Origin: G963663615 sp963663615
GTDB taxonomy: Bacteria > Bacteroidota > Ignavibacteria > Ignavibacteriales > Melioribacteraceae
Direction of reading: 5' to 3'
Assembly (NCBI GenBank): GCA_963663615.1
Contig: OY760517.1
Location: 372,001-436,000, forward strand
Length of the DNA stretch: 64,000 bases
The notes beneath the pieces were generated by a model. The model saw only the letters and a list, made by a program, of their open reading frames with translations, was not told where the DNA came from and made no database searches. Position numbers and translations under genes: made by a program. Positions 53,089 to 60,044 of the stretch are shown here, one piece after another (the stretch's first letter is position 1; the number at the start of each line of letters is the position of its first letter).

Positions 53089-53472
53089 ATGCAACAAAAA
53101 ACTACTCCCCCCCGAATTAAGAGTTATAGTGAGTCGTTTAAGCGAAAAGTAGTAAGGGAATATGAAAGAGGTCATGTGACCAAAGATTACCTGAAGTCAA
53201 AGTATAACATAGGTGGAAAGAGTACAGTATTGAAATGGTGCCGAAAATATGGTAGGTTTGAATATTCAAAAAACTATACAACCGGACGCCCGATGAAAGA
53301 CGCGGAAAAACAACGAATAAAAATATTAGAGCGACAATTAAAAGAAGCGCGCGAGAAACTAATTGTTTACGAAAAATTGATAGATGTTACAAAACGGGAA
53401 TCCGGGATAGATATATTAAAAAACATCGATACCAAGTTATCCGGGAATTGTCAGCAGGCGAAGAAAAAGTAA
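53089..53472 (+). CDS. IS3 OrfA (helix-turn-helix)
   Basis: A 127-residue basic protein. The N-terminal HTH (SYSESFKRKVVREYERGHVTKD, then GGKSTVLKWCRKYG) binds the IS ends, and a C-terminal leucine-zipper-like helix (EKQRIKILERQLKEAREKL) mediates assembly. It overlaps OrfB, with the slippery heptamer A AAA AAC in frame at 53418-53424. Confidence 0.9.
   Translation: MQQKTTPPRIKSYSESFKRKVVREYERGHVTKDYLKSKYNIGGKSTVLKWCRKYGRFEYSKNYTTGRPMKDAEKQRIKILERQLKEAREKLIVYEKLIDVTKRESGIDILKNIDTKLSGNCQQAKKK
53418..53424 (+). promoter_or_regulatory. Programmed -1 frameshift site
   Basis: The heptamer A-AAA-AAC is in the OrfA frame (Leu-Lys-Asn codons). A -1 shift here enters the OrfB frame, which is open from 53424 and reads HRYQVIREL just ahead of the OrfB start. 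It would yield the OrfAB transposase. Confidence 0.65.
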
Positions 53473-54302
53473 AAGTAGTTACGTGCTGTCGATATCTTGG
53501 TGTAAGTAAACAAGCATACTATAAGTCAAAGCAGTCAACTCAGAGCGAAAATATCTTAAAACGAGAAGTCCTGAGGCAGGTAATGGAGATACGTCATATC
53601 CAGCCACGTATAGGAACGCGTAAGTTGCATTATTTGCTCAAAGGGAAAATAAGCGTTGGAAGAGATAAGTTATTTGAAATACTCAGAGAACGAGATTTGT
53701 TGGTAAAGAAAGTAAAGTCATATACAAAAACGACAAACTCAAAACACTGGCTAAAAAAACATCCTAATTTGTATAGGGATATGAAAGCGACCAAACCGGA
53801 AGAAGTATTTGTAAGTGATATCACTTATTTGAAAACCAAAGAAAAAACATACTATCTCTCATTAGTTACAGACGCTTATAGCAGAAAGATTATGGGATAC
53901 AAATTAAGTAGTAGTATGGATAGTCAAAACGTAGTCCAGGCTCTGGATATGGCAATAAAGCAAAGAAAATATTATTGGCAGTCAGTTCATCATTCTGACA
54001 GAGGTTTACAATATGCGTCCGCTATCTATCAGGAAAGACTAAAAAGTTATGGAATAAAACCATCAATGACTGATGGCTATGATTGTTATCAGAATGCTTT
54101 GGCCGAGAGAGTAAATGGAATACTAAAAAATGAGTTCTTATTTGATGAGTGTGAAAATTTTGATAATCTTGAAGTGCTCGTCAGTGAATCAATAAATATC
54201 TATAATTCAAAAAGACCTCATCTTAGTCTGGGTTACCAGACGCCAGATTTTATACATAATACTCCTGTAAGTTGCAACTTACAGGAGTATTTGTTAATAT
54301 AA
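53448..54302 (+). CDS. IS3 OrfB transposase (DDE integrase core)
   Basis: A 284-residue rve-type transposase: N-terminal CRYLGVSKQAYYKSK, HTH_21-like RIGTRKLHYLL, and the catalytic core with VFVSDITYLKT (first Asp), HSDRGLQYAS (second Asp) and NALAERVNGILKNE (Glu). No stop or frame break is seen. It is probably made mainly as an OrfAB fusion by frameshifting; the TTG at 53448 is only a nominal start. Confidence 0.92.
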   Translation: MSAGEEKVKVVTCCRYLGVSKQAYYKSKQSTQSENILKREVLRQVMEIRHIQPRIGTRKLHYLLKGKISVGRDKLFEILRERDLLVKKVKSYTKTTNSKHWLKKHPNLYRDMKATKPEEVFVSDITYLKTKEKTYYLSLVTDAYSRKIMGYKLSSSMDSQNVVQALDMAIKQRKYYWQSVHHSDRGLQYASAIYQERLKSYGIKPSMTDGYDCYQNALAERVNGILKNEFLFDECENFDNLEVLVSESINIYNSKRPHLSLGYQTPDFIHNTPVSCNLQEYLLI

Positions 54303-54334
54303 AAACAGTCAACTTTTTTCAGGACGGGTCAAAA

Positions 54335-56737
54335 CTAAAAATCCATGCGGGCAGCTAAAATAAAGTTTCTTCCAGCCGCAGCAATACCAGAGCTATATGG
54401 TCTATATCTCTGGTCGGTAATGTTTTCAAGTCCGGATTCTATTGTAATTCCATTTGTAAATTTGTATGACGCTTTGAAATTAAGGGTGTACCAACCCGGA
54501 GAATATGGGTTACCATCCGAATCGATTGCATATATTTCGGTTTTACCCTTTTCGCCTTCGGGTAAATCATCATAACTTTTTTCACCACAATAAATTACAG
54601 ATAGCAATAAATCAAGGTTGTAACCGGAGTATCCGAATTTTGTATTACCAAACCAGGGTGCAGCATGTCGAGATGGACTTGTAGAGCCGTCATCAAGTTC
54701 TTCCTCACCTTTCTGGTAATTAAAATCGGTTGAAAGCTTAAAACCTCTTGGCAATAATAGTTCAATGCCAGTCTGAACACCGTAAACAGTAGCATTTGCA
54801 GCGTTTTGTATAGCCTGAATCTTACTCATTGTTCCATCGTACATTATGCTATCCAGTCCGTTTAACGTATAATCACGTCTAACCAATGCGTCACTAAGGT
54901 AGGTATAGTATGCTGTCAGGTCAATTTTAAGGAAATCATCGAACTTTTTAGCTATACCAAAATCAGCATTGTAGGCATATTCACTTTCAAGGTCGGGATT
55001 AGGAACTACAACAGCACCCGGCTCTGAATCAAAAACCTTACCTGCATCATCTACGTTTGGTGAACGGAACCCGGTTGAAAGGCTACTGCTTATCACCCAG
55101 TCGGTTGTCGGTTTGTAAACAAAACCAAGGCTTCCGGTTAGGGCACCATTGTTTATTTCAGCTGATGTAAATGGGAACGGATAAAATGTTGTGTCGAATT
55201 TTGCATCAAGCATAATCTGGTTATATCTTAATCCGGCATGGACGATGAATTTATCTGTAACAGCATGTTCATCGTTTACATAAACTGCAAGTGATTGCCA
55301 TTCCGATTCAGGGTATCTTGCAGCTCCCGGAACGCTTGTGTTTGTTGTAATATCCTCATCAATACCTTTTGAAGTAACATCATCAAATACATATTCAAAA
55401 CCGTAGTATAAAGTGTTTTGAGCAGATATAGCTTTTACCGCATCGATATTAAATGAATATGCTTCAACATTTTCTGTTCGGGTTTCGCGATCGCTTTTAT
55501 TAAGTGAACGACTTATGCGGCTTTCTTCAAAAAACTGATGAGCAACACGCATAGTTACCAAATCTGAAAAACCAGTGTTTGCCTTATTGGTTAAGGTAAG
55601 GTTGTTCATAACCCATTTTTGCGGTCCGTAACTCCACTCCGCATAGCGAGGAGCACCGTTACGCATTCTCATGTGGCGGTCGTATCTGCCATATTCTGAA
55701 GTTTCGCTGTAATGGTAGGCGTACTGTAAATCCCAGTTAACATCCGGTGCATATCTTACCTTCTGCATAAAGTTGATCTGTGAGTAGGCAGATGGTGTTT
55801 GAACCTGGCTGTCTTCATTTTCAAGAACCACATCAGTACCGTTTTGTCTTTCAACGTAATAGCTTTTAAGATATTCCGAAGGACCGTAGCTACCCATTTT
55901 AAGATCATCATATTCGGAAGATGTGAGACTTGTTACAAGCGAGAAGTTTTTCCAGCCAATATTAACGTCAAAATGACCAGTTTTTTCCTGATTTGCTGTT
56001 GAATAGCGTAATGCTGTTTTACCGGTTATAACTGGACTTTCCGATAGTGAAAATTGTGGCGTAAGAGTGTTAAAACTCATCACTCCACCTATTGCATCAC
56101 TACCGTAAATTACTGAACCAGGACCAAATAATACTTCGGCATTTTCAATTGCAAAAGGATCAAGGTTAATTACATTCTGAATGTTACCGGCACGAAATAT
56201 TGCTGTATTCATGCGGATACCATCAACTGAATAGAGAAGGCGGTTGGTTGCAAATCCGCGTATCATTGGACTACCACCACCTTGCTGACTTTTCTGAATG
56301 AATACCTCACCTGAAATACCGAGCAAATCCGCTGCTGTTTGCGGATTTTGCAGCTGGATATCCTTAGGAGTTATTTGTGTTATTCTTACAGGAAGATCGC
56401 CGGAAGACTGCTGCCATTTATGTGCTGATACAACTACTTCTTCCATATTTAGCGGTGAGGGAATAAGACTAACTTTATAGTTTAGTTTTTTTATTTCATT
56501 GTAGCTTAGCTTTTTTGTTTTATAACCGAGGTGTTTAATCTCGATAATTTTTGAGTTTTTAAATCCGGTTAAATTAGCTTCACCTTTCGAGTTGGTAATT
56601 GTAGCCTTAAGCGGATTTTTACTCATTACTGTTACAAGTACAAGAGGCGAATCTGTCGCACTATCGGTAACTTTTAGTGTTTGTGAAAATACAGAAATAT
56701 AAATTCCCATAAGCAAAATGAGAATTGTTCTAAACAT
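54335..56737 (-). CDS. TonB-dependent outer-membrane receptor (heme/siderophore-type)
   Basis: An 800-residue receptor. Signal peptide to about residue 19, a carboxypeptidase-regulatory-like domain (20-90), the plug (GEVFIQKSQQGGGSPMIRGF, DGIRMNTAIFRAGN, GSDAIGGVMSF) and a 22-strand-type barrel ending in phenylalanine (AARMDF). The plug resembles heme/hemoglobin and colicin-type receptors, but the ligand is not certain. Its stop codon lies three bases from the IS3 end, so the natural 3' region has been displaced while the protein stays intact. Confidence 0.9.
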   Translation of the reverse strand: MFRTILILLMGIYISVFSQTLKVTDSATDSPLVLVTVMSKNPLKATITNSKGEANLTGFKNSKIIEIKHLGYKTKKLSYNEIKKLNYKVSLIPSPLNMEEVVVSAHKWQQSSGDLPVRITQITPKDIQLQNPQTAADLLGISGEVFIQKSQQGGGSPMIRGFATNRLLYSVDGIRMNTAIFRAGNIQNVINLDPFAIENAEVLFGPGSVIYGSDAIGGVMSFNTLTPQFSLSESPVITGKTALRYSTANQEKTGHFDVNIGWKNFSLVTSLTSSEYDDLKMGSYGPSEYLKSYYVERQNGTDVVLENEDSQVQTPSAYSQINFMQKVRYAPDVNWDLQYAYHYSETSEYGRYDRHMRMRNGAPRYAEWSYGPQKWVMNNLTLTNKANTGFSDLVTMRVAHQFFEESRISRSLNKSDRETRTENVEAYSFNIDAVKAISAQNTLYYGFEYVFDDVTSKGIDEDITTNTSVPGAARYPESEWQSLAVYVNDEHAVTDKFIVHAGLRYNQIMLDAKFDTTFYPFPFTSAEINNGALTGSLGFVYKPTTDWVISSSLSTGFRSPNVDDAGKVFDSEPGAVVVPNPDLESEYAYNADFGIAKKFDDFLKIDLTAYYTYLSDALVRRDYTLNGLDSIMYDGTMSKIQAIQNAANATVYGVQTGIELLLPRGFKLSTDFNYQKGEEELDDGSTSPSRHAAPWFGNTKFGYSGYNLDLLLSVIYCGEKSYDDLPEGEKGKTEIYAIDSDGNPYSPGWYTLNFKASYKFTNGITIESGLENITDQRYRPYSSGIAAAGRNFILAARMDF

Positions 56738-56948
56738 AGAATCTCCAAAATTTTATGAATTCAATTTCGTAATCATCAATAACTATCAAACCATAATACC
56801 ATAGCAGAATAAGAATAGTCGTAACCTGGAAAAAGCAAAAGGTTTATGGTAAGTTATTGTTATAATTAAATATTCACGCAAACCATTATAGTTTTACACT
56901 TATTATTAGAGAAGAACTATAAGATTAGACGCATTACAGAATTAATAT

Positions 56949-57482
56949 TCAGGTAAATTGCGGAGGGGGTACCAGTGGTTTGGGGATTGTAAAATTGTAG
57001 GAACTATTGGGAGTAAAATATTTAACTGCTGAGTCGGGCAGTATAACATTTGATACAGATCGTTCTACAAAAAAGTTAAAGTTTATCTGGTTGTATTTAA
57101 GTATGGTTTCAATACGTGTTTTTAGCGGATCATGAGAATAGTTGTTTGAAGCTACCTGTAATATATGTGCATTTACGGCAGATTCATCGTTATCAGGAAA
57201 GCAGATATAGGTTATTGAATCAGCACTTGTTGTAGTGAATATGATATCGTACATAAAGTCGTGATACTCAAACTCTCTGGAGTGTTTCCACTTAACCAGT
57301 TTGCTAACCTCATCCTTGTGGAATTTAAGTGTTACCAAATTCTGCTCATCAAGACCGTGAACAATTTGGCGTTTCACTTCCTTCCTAATATAGTGTTTCC
57401 TTACATTTAGCACCGTATAGAAAAATATAGGGTGGAAAATGTAGAAAAGCAGAAATAATAATATGATGAGTCTTTTGTACAC
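56949..57482 (-). CDS. Membrane-anchored protein of unknown function
   Basis: A 177-residue protein with one N-terminal hydrophobic helix (about 4-27) and a polar domain (RKEVKRQIVHGLDEQNLVTLKF, WKHSREFEYHDFMYDIIFT, YICFPDNDESAVN). This pattern recalls a small Bacteroidota family often found beside TonB-dependent receptors for metals or heme, from memory and not verified. A proline-rich C-terminus ends in PLVPPPQFT. It is upstream of the TonB receptor on the same strand. Confidence 0.55.
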   Translation of the reverse strand: MYKRLIILLFLLFYIFHPIFFYTVLNVRKHYIRKEVKRQIVHGLDEQNLVTLKFHKDEVSKLVKWKHSREFEYHDFMYDIIFTTTSADSITYICFPDNDESAVNAHILQVASNNYSHDPLKTRIETILKYNQINFNFFVERSVSNVILPDSAVKYFTPNSSYNFTIPKPLVPPPQFT

Positions 57483-57692
57483 TAATACCTGTTATCCGCA
57501 TATTTGGCAATTTAACCTGTAAATATAAAACAATTGCTATACATATACATATAAAAGAATAAAATATGGGGGATGAAATAGAGTATCCAAATTCCGGTAA
57601 ATTGAATCCTTTATTTTGGATGTAGTGTGTTTTTGTTACGTAGTGGTTTGCGATAGACAATAGCATGTTAGGTAATATCACATGTCAAAATA

Positions 57693-57738
57693 CCCCCACG
57701 AATAAAGTAATGGGTTACCACAAATTTTTGTTATACAC
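57693..57738 (+). repeat. Intergenic module, second copy
   Basis: Carries ATGGGTTACCACAAATTT and ends near TTATACAC. It matches the reverse complement of 26438-26485 with a few differences. In both places a copy of the 60-nt repeat lies within about 150 nt. Confidence 0.6.
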
Positions 57739-57751
57739 TAATTATCAGTAA

Positions 57752-57812
57752 GGTAGGGCAGGAGTGTTCTCTGACGAGTTTTACTAATCGCGTAGCTATT
57801 ACTCTTGTGTGG
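57752..57812 (+). repeat. 60-nt interspersed repeat, copy A
   Basis: Begins GTAGGGCAGGAGTGTTCTC and ends ATTACTCTTGTGTGG. Other copies: 58377-58440, 58709-58769 and inverted 26224-26287. Confidence 0.75.
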
Positions 57813-57842
57813 GCAATTAACCAAAACGACACCACATACACT

Positions 57843-57866
57843 ACCGTTAAGAACACACTTAACGGT
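57843..57866. repeat. Perfect 9-bp hairpin
   Basis: ACCGTTAAG and CTTAACGGT flank a 6-nt loop. It sits just ahead of the second AAATCTGTCACGGA repeat copy. Confidence 0.6.
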
Positions 57867-57877
57867 ACAGGTTTAAC

Positions 57878-57904
57878 AAATCTGTCACGGAATAATCCGC
57901 AACA
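57878..57904 (+). repeat. Intergenic repeat, copy 2 of 2
   Basis: AAATCTGTCACGGA-(4 nt)-TCCGCAACA, matching 19521-19548 except in the hairpin loop. Confidence 0.55.
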
Positions 57905-58076
57905 CGTAATACCCAGCATTTCTCTATGTATTTTAAGAGGCAATTAAATTGCGTTAAGTTTTACTCCCATTGTTTCTTAATCAATCATGAATGTTGCAAA
58001 ATATTCCTACCACTTTCTTCTGCCCTCTATGGCGGGTAAACTTGATACAAGAAAGTTGCAAAGAAAATCAAGACTG

Positions 58077-58199
58077 CAAGTATTTAGCTAAAAATCCATA
58101 TGAATTAGTTACGGAATATGAAACACACAACTTCGTTGCTCAAACATCATATTCCGCTTAATACCAATTCATCTAGATTTTCTTAACGCAAAATACTTG
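58077..58199. repeat. Large imperfect palindrome (about 123 bp)
   Basis: CAAGTATTT at 58077-58085 faces AAATACTTG at 58191-58199. Inside, AAAATC faces GATTTT, ATGAATT faces AATTCAT, and a perfect CGGAATATGA / TCATATTCCG pair surrounds a core with CAAC-TTC-GTTG. No open frame is preserved. It has the look of a MITE-like or cruciform element. Confidence 0.6.
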
Positions 58200-58241
58200 A
58201 TGTCGTTTAAATACCGGTAAAATAAATTATCAATTGTTTAA

Positions 58242-58269
58242 GTCCCGATGGGACAAAATGTTTATAGAA
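58242..58269 (+). repeat. Hairpin plus TTTATAGAA tail, copy
   Basis: GTCCC-GAT-GGGAC followed by AAAATGTTTATAGAA. Member of the hairpin-tail family. Confidence 0.6.
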
Positions 58270-58320
58270 GATAATAAAACAAAACAAAGAGCTCTGGGGG
58301 AGTGGCACAATTATTATTCA

Positions 58321-58351
58321 AACCTGCGAAATTTCAAAAATTTCGGAGGTT
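58321..58351. repeat. Long hairpin CGAAATTT/AAATTTCG
   Basis: AACCT-G-CGAAATTT and AAATTTCG-G-AGGTT pair across CAA with a single G-G mismatch: 13 base pairs in all. No gene ends close upstream, so a terminator role is unlikely. Confidence 0.55.
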
Positions 58352-58376
58352 TCTTGTCCCACTACAATTATAGTAT

Positions 58377-58440
58377 CGTAGGGCAGGAGTATTCTCCTGT
58401 CGATTCTTACAAATCACATAGGGGTTACTCTTGTGTAGTG
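58377..58440 (+). repeat. 60-nt interspersed repeat, copy B
   Basis: GTAGGGCAGGAGTATTCTCC through TTACTCTTGTGTAG. The CAGGAGTATTCTCCTG core is a palindrome. Confidence 0.75.
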
Positions 58441-58468
58441 TATTTCGCATCTCCATACCCTAATTAAA

Positions 58469-58497
58469 GTCCCGCGAGGGACAAAGGTTTATAGAAA
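58469..58497 (+). repeat. Hairpin plus TTTATAGAAA tail, copy
   Basis: GTCCC-GCGA-GGGAC followed by AAAGGTTTATAGAAA. Confidence 0.6.
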
Positions 58498-58531
58498 TAG
58501 AATATAAAAACCACGGCATAGCAAATGGAAA

Positions 58532-58560
58532 GCACCATCGGTGCGACTCATCTGTAGAAA
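58532..58560 (+). repeat. Hairpin plus CTGTAGAAA tail, copy
   Basis: GCACC-ATC-GGTGC followed by GACTCATCTGTAGAAA. The stem sequence differs from the neighbouring copies yet still pairs, a covariation signal. Confidence 0.6.
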
Positions 58561-58583
58561 ATGTATTTAGGCAAGATTCATTA

Positions 58584-58618
58584 GCTCCGTCAGGAGCGAC
58601 TCATAAGCACCCAAGAAA
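58584..58618 (+). repeat. Hairpin repeat, degenerate tail
   Basis: GCTCC-GTCA-GGAGC followed by GACTCATAAG and a poor AAGAAA tail. Confidence 0.45.
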
Positions 58619-58660
58619 TAGTTTTAACGAAAAGCATTAAAATTTTGTTATAATGCTTGT

Positions 58661-58689
58661 TTTACAGATGAGATGCCTCGCCGGGGCAT
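58661..58689 (-). repeat. Hairpin repeat, inverted copy
   Basis: On the minus strand ATGCC...GGCAT arms are followed by CTCATCTGTAAA, the same tail as the copy at 58532-58560 with one base missing. Confidence 0.45.
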
Positions 58690-58708
58690 TATGAATTAGG
58701 ACCTTTGT

Positions 58709-58769
58709 ATGGTAGGAGTATTCTCCTGTCGATTCTTACATTTCGCACTGGCGATTATTCTTGTGTAAC
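58709..58769 (+). repeat. 60-nt interspersed repeat, copy C
   Basis: GTAGGAGTATTCTCCTGTCG through TTATTCTTGTGTAAC; lacks the GGC of the first bases seen in the other copies. Confidence 0.75.
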
Positions 58770-58793
58770 ATTGAATTGGCAAAACACATTATG

Positions 58794-58839
58794 ACTGCGT
58801 AGCAGTTACGTAGGTCGGTAGCCCTCTACCGACGTTAAC
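58794..58839 (+). repeat. Two further shared modules
   Basis: ACTGCGTAGCAGTTAC (58794-58809) is the exact reverse complement of 26182-26197. GTCGGTAGCCCTCTACCGAC (58814-58833) forms a 7-bp hairpin and partly matches the inverted module at 26401-26424. Confidence 0.55.
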
Positions 58840-58932
58840 ATATCATTTTAGAGATTATTCTTACATTGCCATTGGAAACCATTCCTTAACGGAATTGCTT
58901 AACTTTTGGCGAAAGGAAATTGCGAAATACAT

Positions 58933-58963
58933 AAAAAAAGGCGATTCGTTATGAATCGCCTTT
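58933..58963 (-). terminator. Terminator of korB (minus strand)
   Basis: AAAGGCGATTC (58937-58947) and GAATCGCCTTT (58953-58963) form an 11-bp stem; on the minus strand it ends in a T run. Confidence 0.92.
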
Positions 58964-58982
58964 GGTAATTTATAAGATTGTA

Positions 58983-60044
58983 TTAGTGTTTTACTTCACC
59001 GTTCTCATCAACTTCCCATGTATTGCCGGTGTATAGAAGGTCTTTTAATGTTCCCTTACCTTTCTTTTCGGTAATAGCGTTTAGCTGATTTTCAACACCT
59101 TCATCGTAAGTAGGTTTGCTGATTTCGCGGAATACACCAATAGGTGTAGGTAGCTCAGGATGATCGGTCATGTGCGAAAGTATAAAAGCACGAATAGGAT
59201 TTTCATCTTTCTCTTCATGAACCCACACATCATCAATAGTATGTTTACCATCGTTAAGATTGATAACAACCGGATTAAATCCTTCCAGTTTAATACCTTT
59301 TTCCTGTTCCTTGCCAAATAGCATAGGTTTGCCATCTTCAAGAACAACCACGTTATCAGCTTTGGTTTCCTTGTTTGTAAGCAGCTCGAATGTACCATTG
59401 TTAAATATATTACAGTTCTGGTATATTTCAACAAAAGCTACACCTTTATGAGCAGCAGCACGTTTAAGCATAAGCTGCATGTGTTTTGGGTCTCGATCGA
59501 AAGTACGTGCAACAAATGTTGCTTCGCTACCAAGAGCAAGAGAAGAAGGATTAAAAGGATAGTCAACACTACCAAACGGAGTTGATTTTGTAACTTTACC
59601 CTGTTCGGATGTAGGAGAATACTGTCCTTTTGTTAAACCATAAATCTGATTATTGAAAAGCAGAATTTTAAGGTCAACATTTTTACGACAGGCGTGAATA
59701 AAATGGTTTCCGCCAATACTCATAAGATCGCCGTCACCGGTTGCAACCCAAACAGCAAGTTCGGGACGTGCAACTTTTAATCCGGTTGCAATTGCAGGAG
59801 CACGACCATGAATTGTATGGAATCCGTAAGTATCCATATAATAGGGAAAACGGCTTGAGCATCCAATACCGGAAACCCATACATAGTCTTCTTTTGGAAT
59901 ACCAAGAGTAGGGAATATTCTCTGAACCTGTGCCAGTACTGAATAGTCACCACAACCCGGACACCAGCGTACATCAAGTCCGGACTGAAAATCTTTAGCG
60001 GTTAGTTTTTTATCGGTTGTTTTTACATTTTCATTATTTGCCAT
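58983..60044 (-). CDS. korB: 2-oxoacid:ferredoxin oxidoreductase, beta subunit
   Basis: A 353-residue thiamine-diphosphate subunit: WCPGCGDYSV cluster/ThDP motif, GIGCSSRFPYYM, HGRAPAIATGLK and the GDGDLMSIGGNHF...NNQIYGLTKGQ ThDP-Mg site. With KorA it interconverts 2-oxoglutarate (or a related 2-oxoacid) and acyl-CoA using ferredoxin. ATG 60044 has GGAGG five bases upstream and overlaps the korA end by 11 nt. The exact oxoacid is inferred from family similarity. Confidence 0.93.
   Translation of the reverse strand: MANNENVKTTDKKLTAKDFQSGLDVRWCPGCGDYSVLAQVQRIFPTLGIPKEDYVWVSGIGCSSRFPYYMDTYGFHTIHGRAPAIATGLKVARPELAVWVATGDGDLMSIGGNHFIHACRKNVDLKILLFNNQIYGLTKGQYSPTSEQGKVTKSTPFGSVDYPFNPSSLALGSEATFVARTFDRDPKHMQLMLKRAAAHKGVAFVEIYQNCNIFNNGTFELLTNKETKADNVVVLEDGKPMLFGKEQEKGIKLEGFNPVVINLNDGKHTIDDVWVHEEKDENPIRAFILSHMTDHPELPTPIGVFREISKPTYDEGVENQLNAITEKKGKGTLKDLLYTGNTWEVDENGEVKH

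Larger units (their letters stand above)
53036..54331 (+). mobile_element. IS3-family insertion sequence, complete
   Basis: A 1296-bp element with imperfect terminal inverted repeats of about 24 bp sharing CGTCCTGAAA and GTTGAC, with TG...CA ends, two overlapping ORFs in the -1 arrangement, and a 3-bp direct repeat AAA on both flanks (53033-53035, 54332-54334). Intact reading frames and repeats suggest recent insertion. It landed between the kinase terminator and the end of the convergent TonB receptor gene. Confidence 0.9.

Noticed and set aside
53462..53470. A-rich run at the OrfA stop as the frameshift site
   Set aside because: Only five A precede the G, so the upstream codon would re-pair poorly; the A AAA AAC heptamer at 53418 fits the rule and frame.
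57385..57681. A 98-codon minus-strand open frame overlapping the start of the 56949-57482 gene
   Set aside because: Overlaps a better-supported gene by about 100 nt in another frame and has no convincing start signal.
58234..58467. A 77-codon open frame in the repeat cluster
   Set aside because: It is made of the hairpin-tail and 60-nt repeats, so coding is unlikely.
57483..58932. Possible CRISPR array among the clustered repeats
   Set aside because: Repeats are of several unrelated kinds, unevenly spaced and in both orientations; there is no regular repeat-spacer unit and no cas gene in the window.
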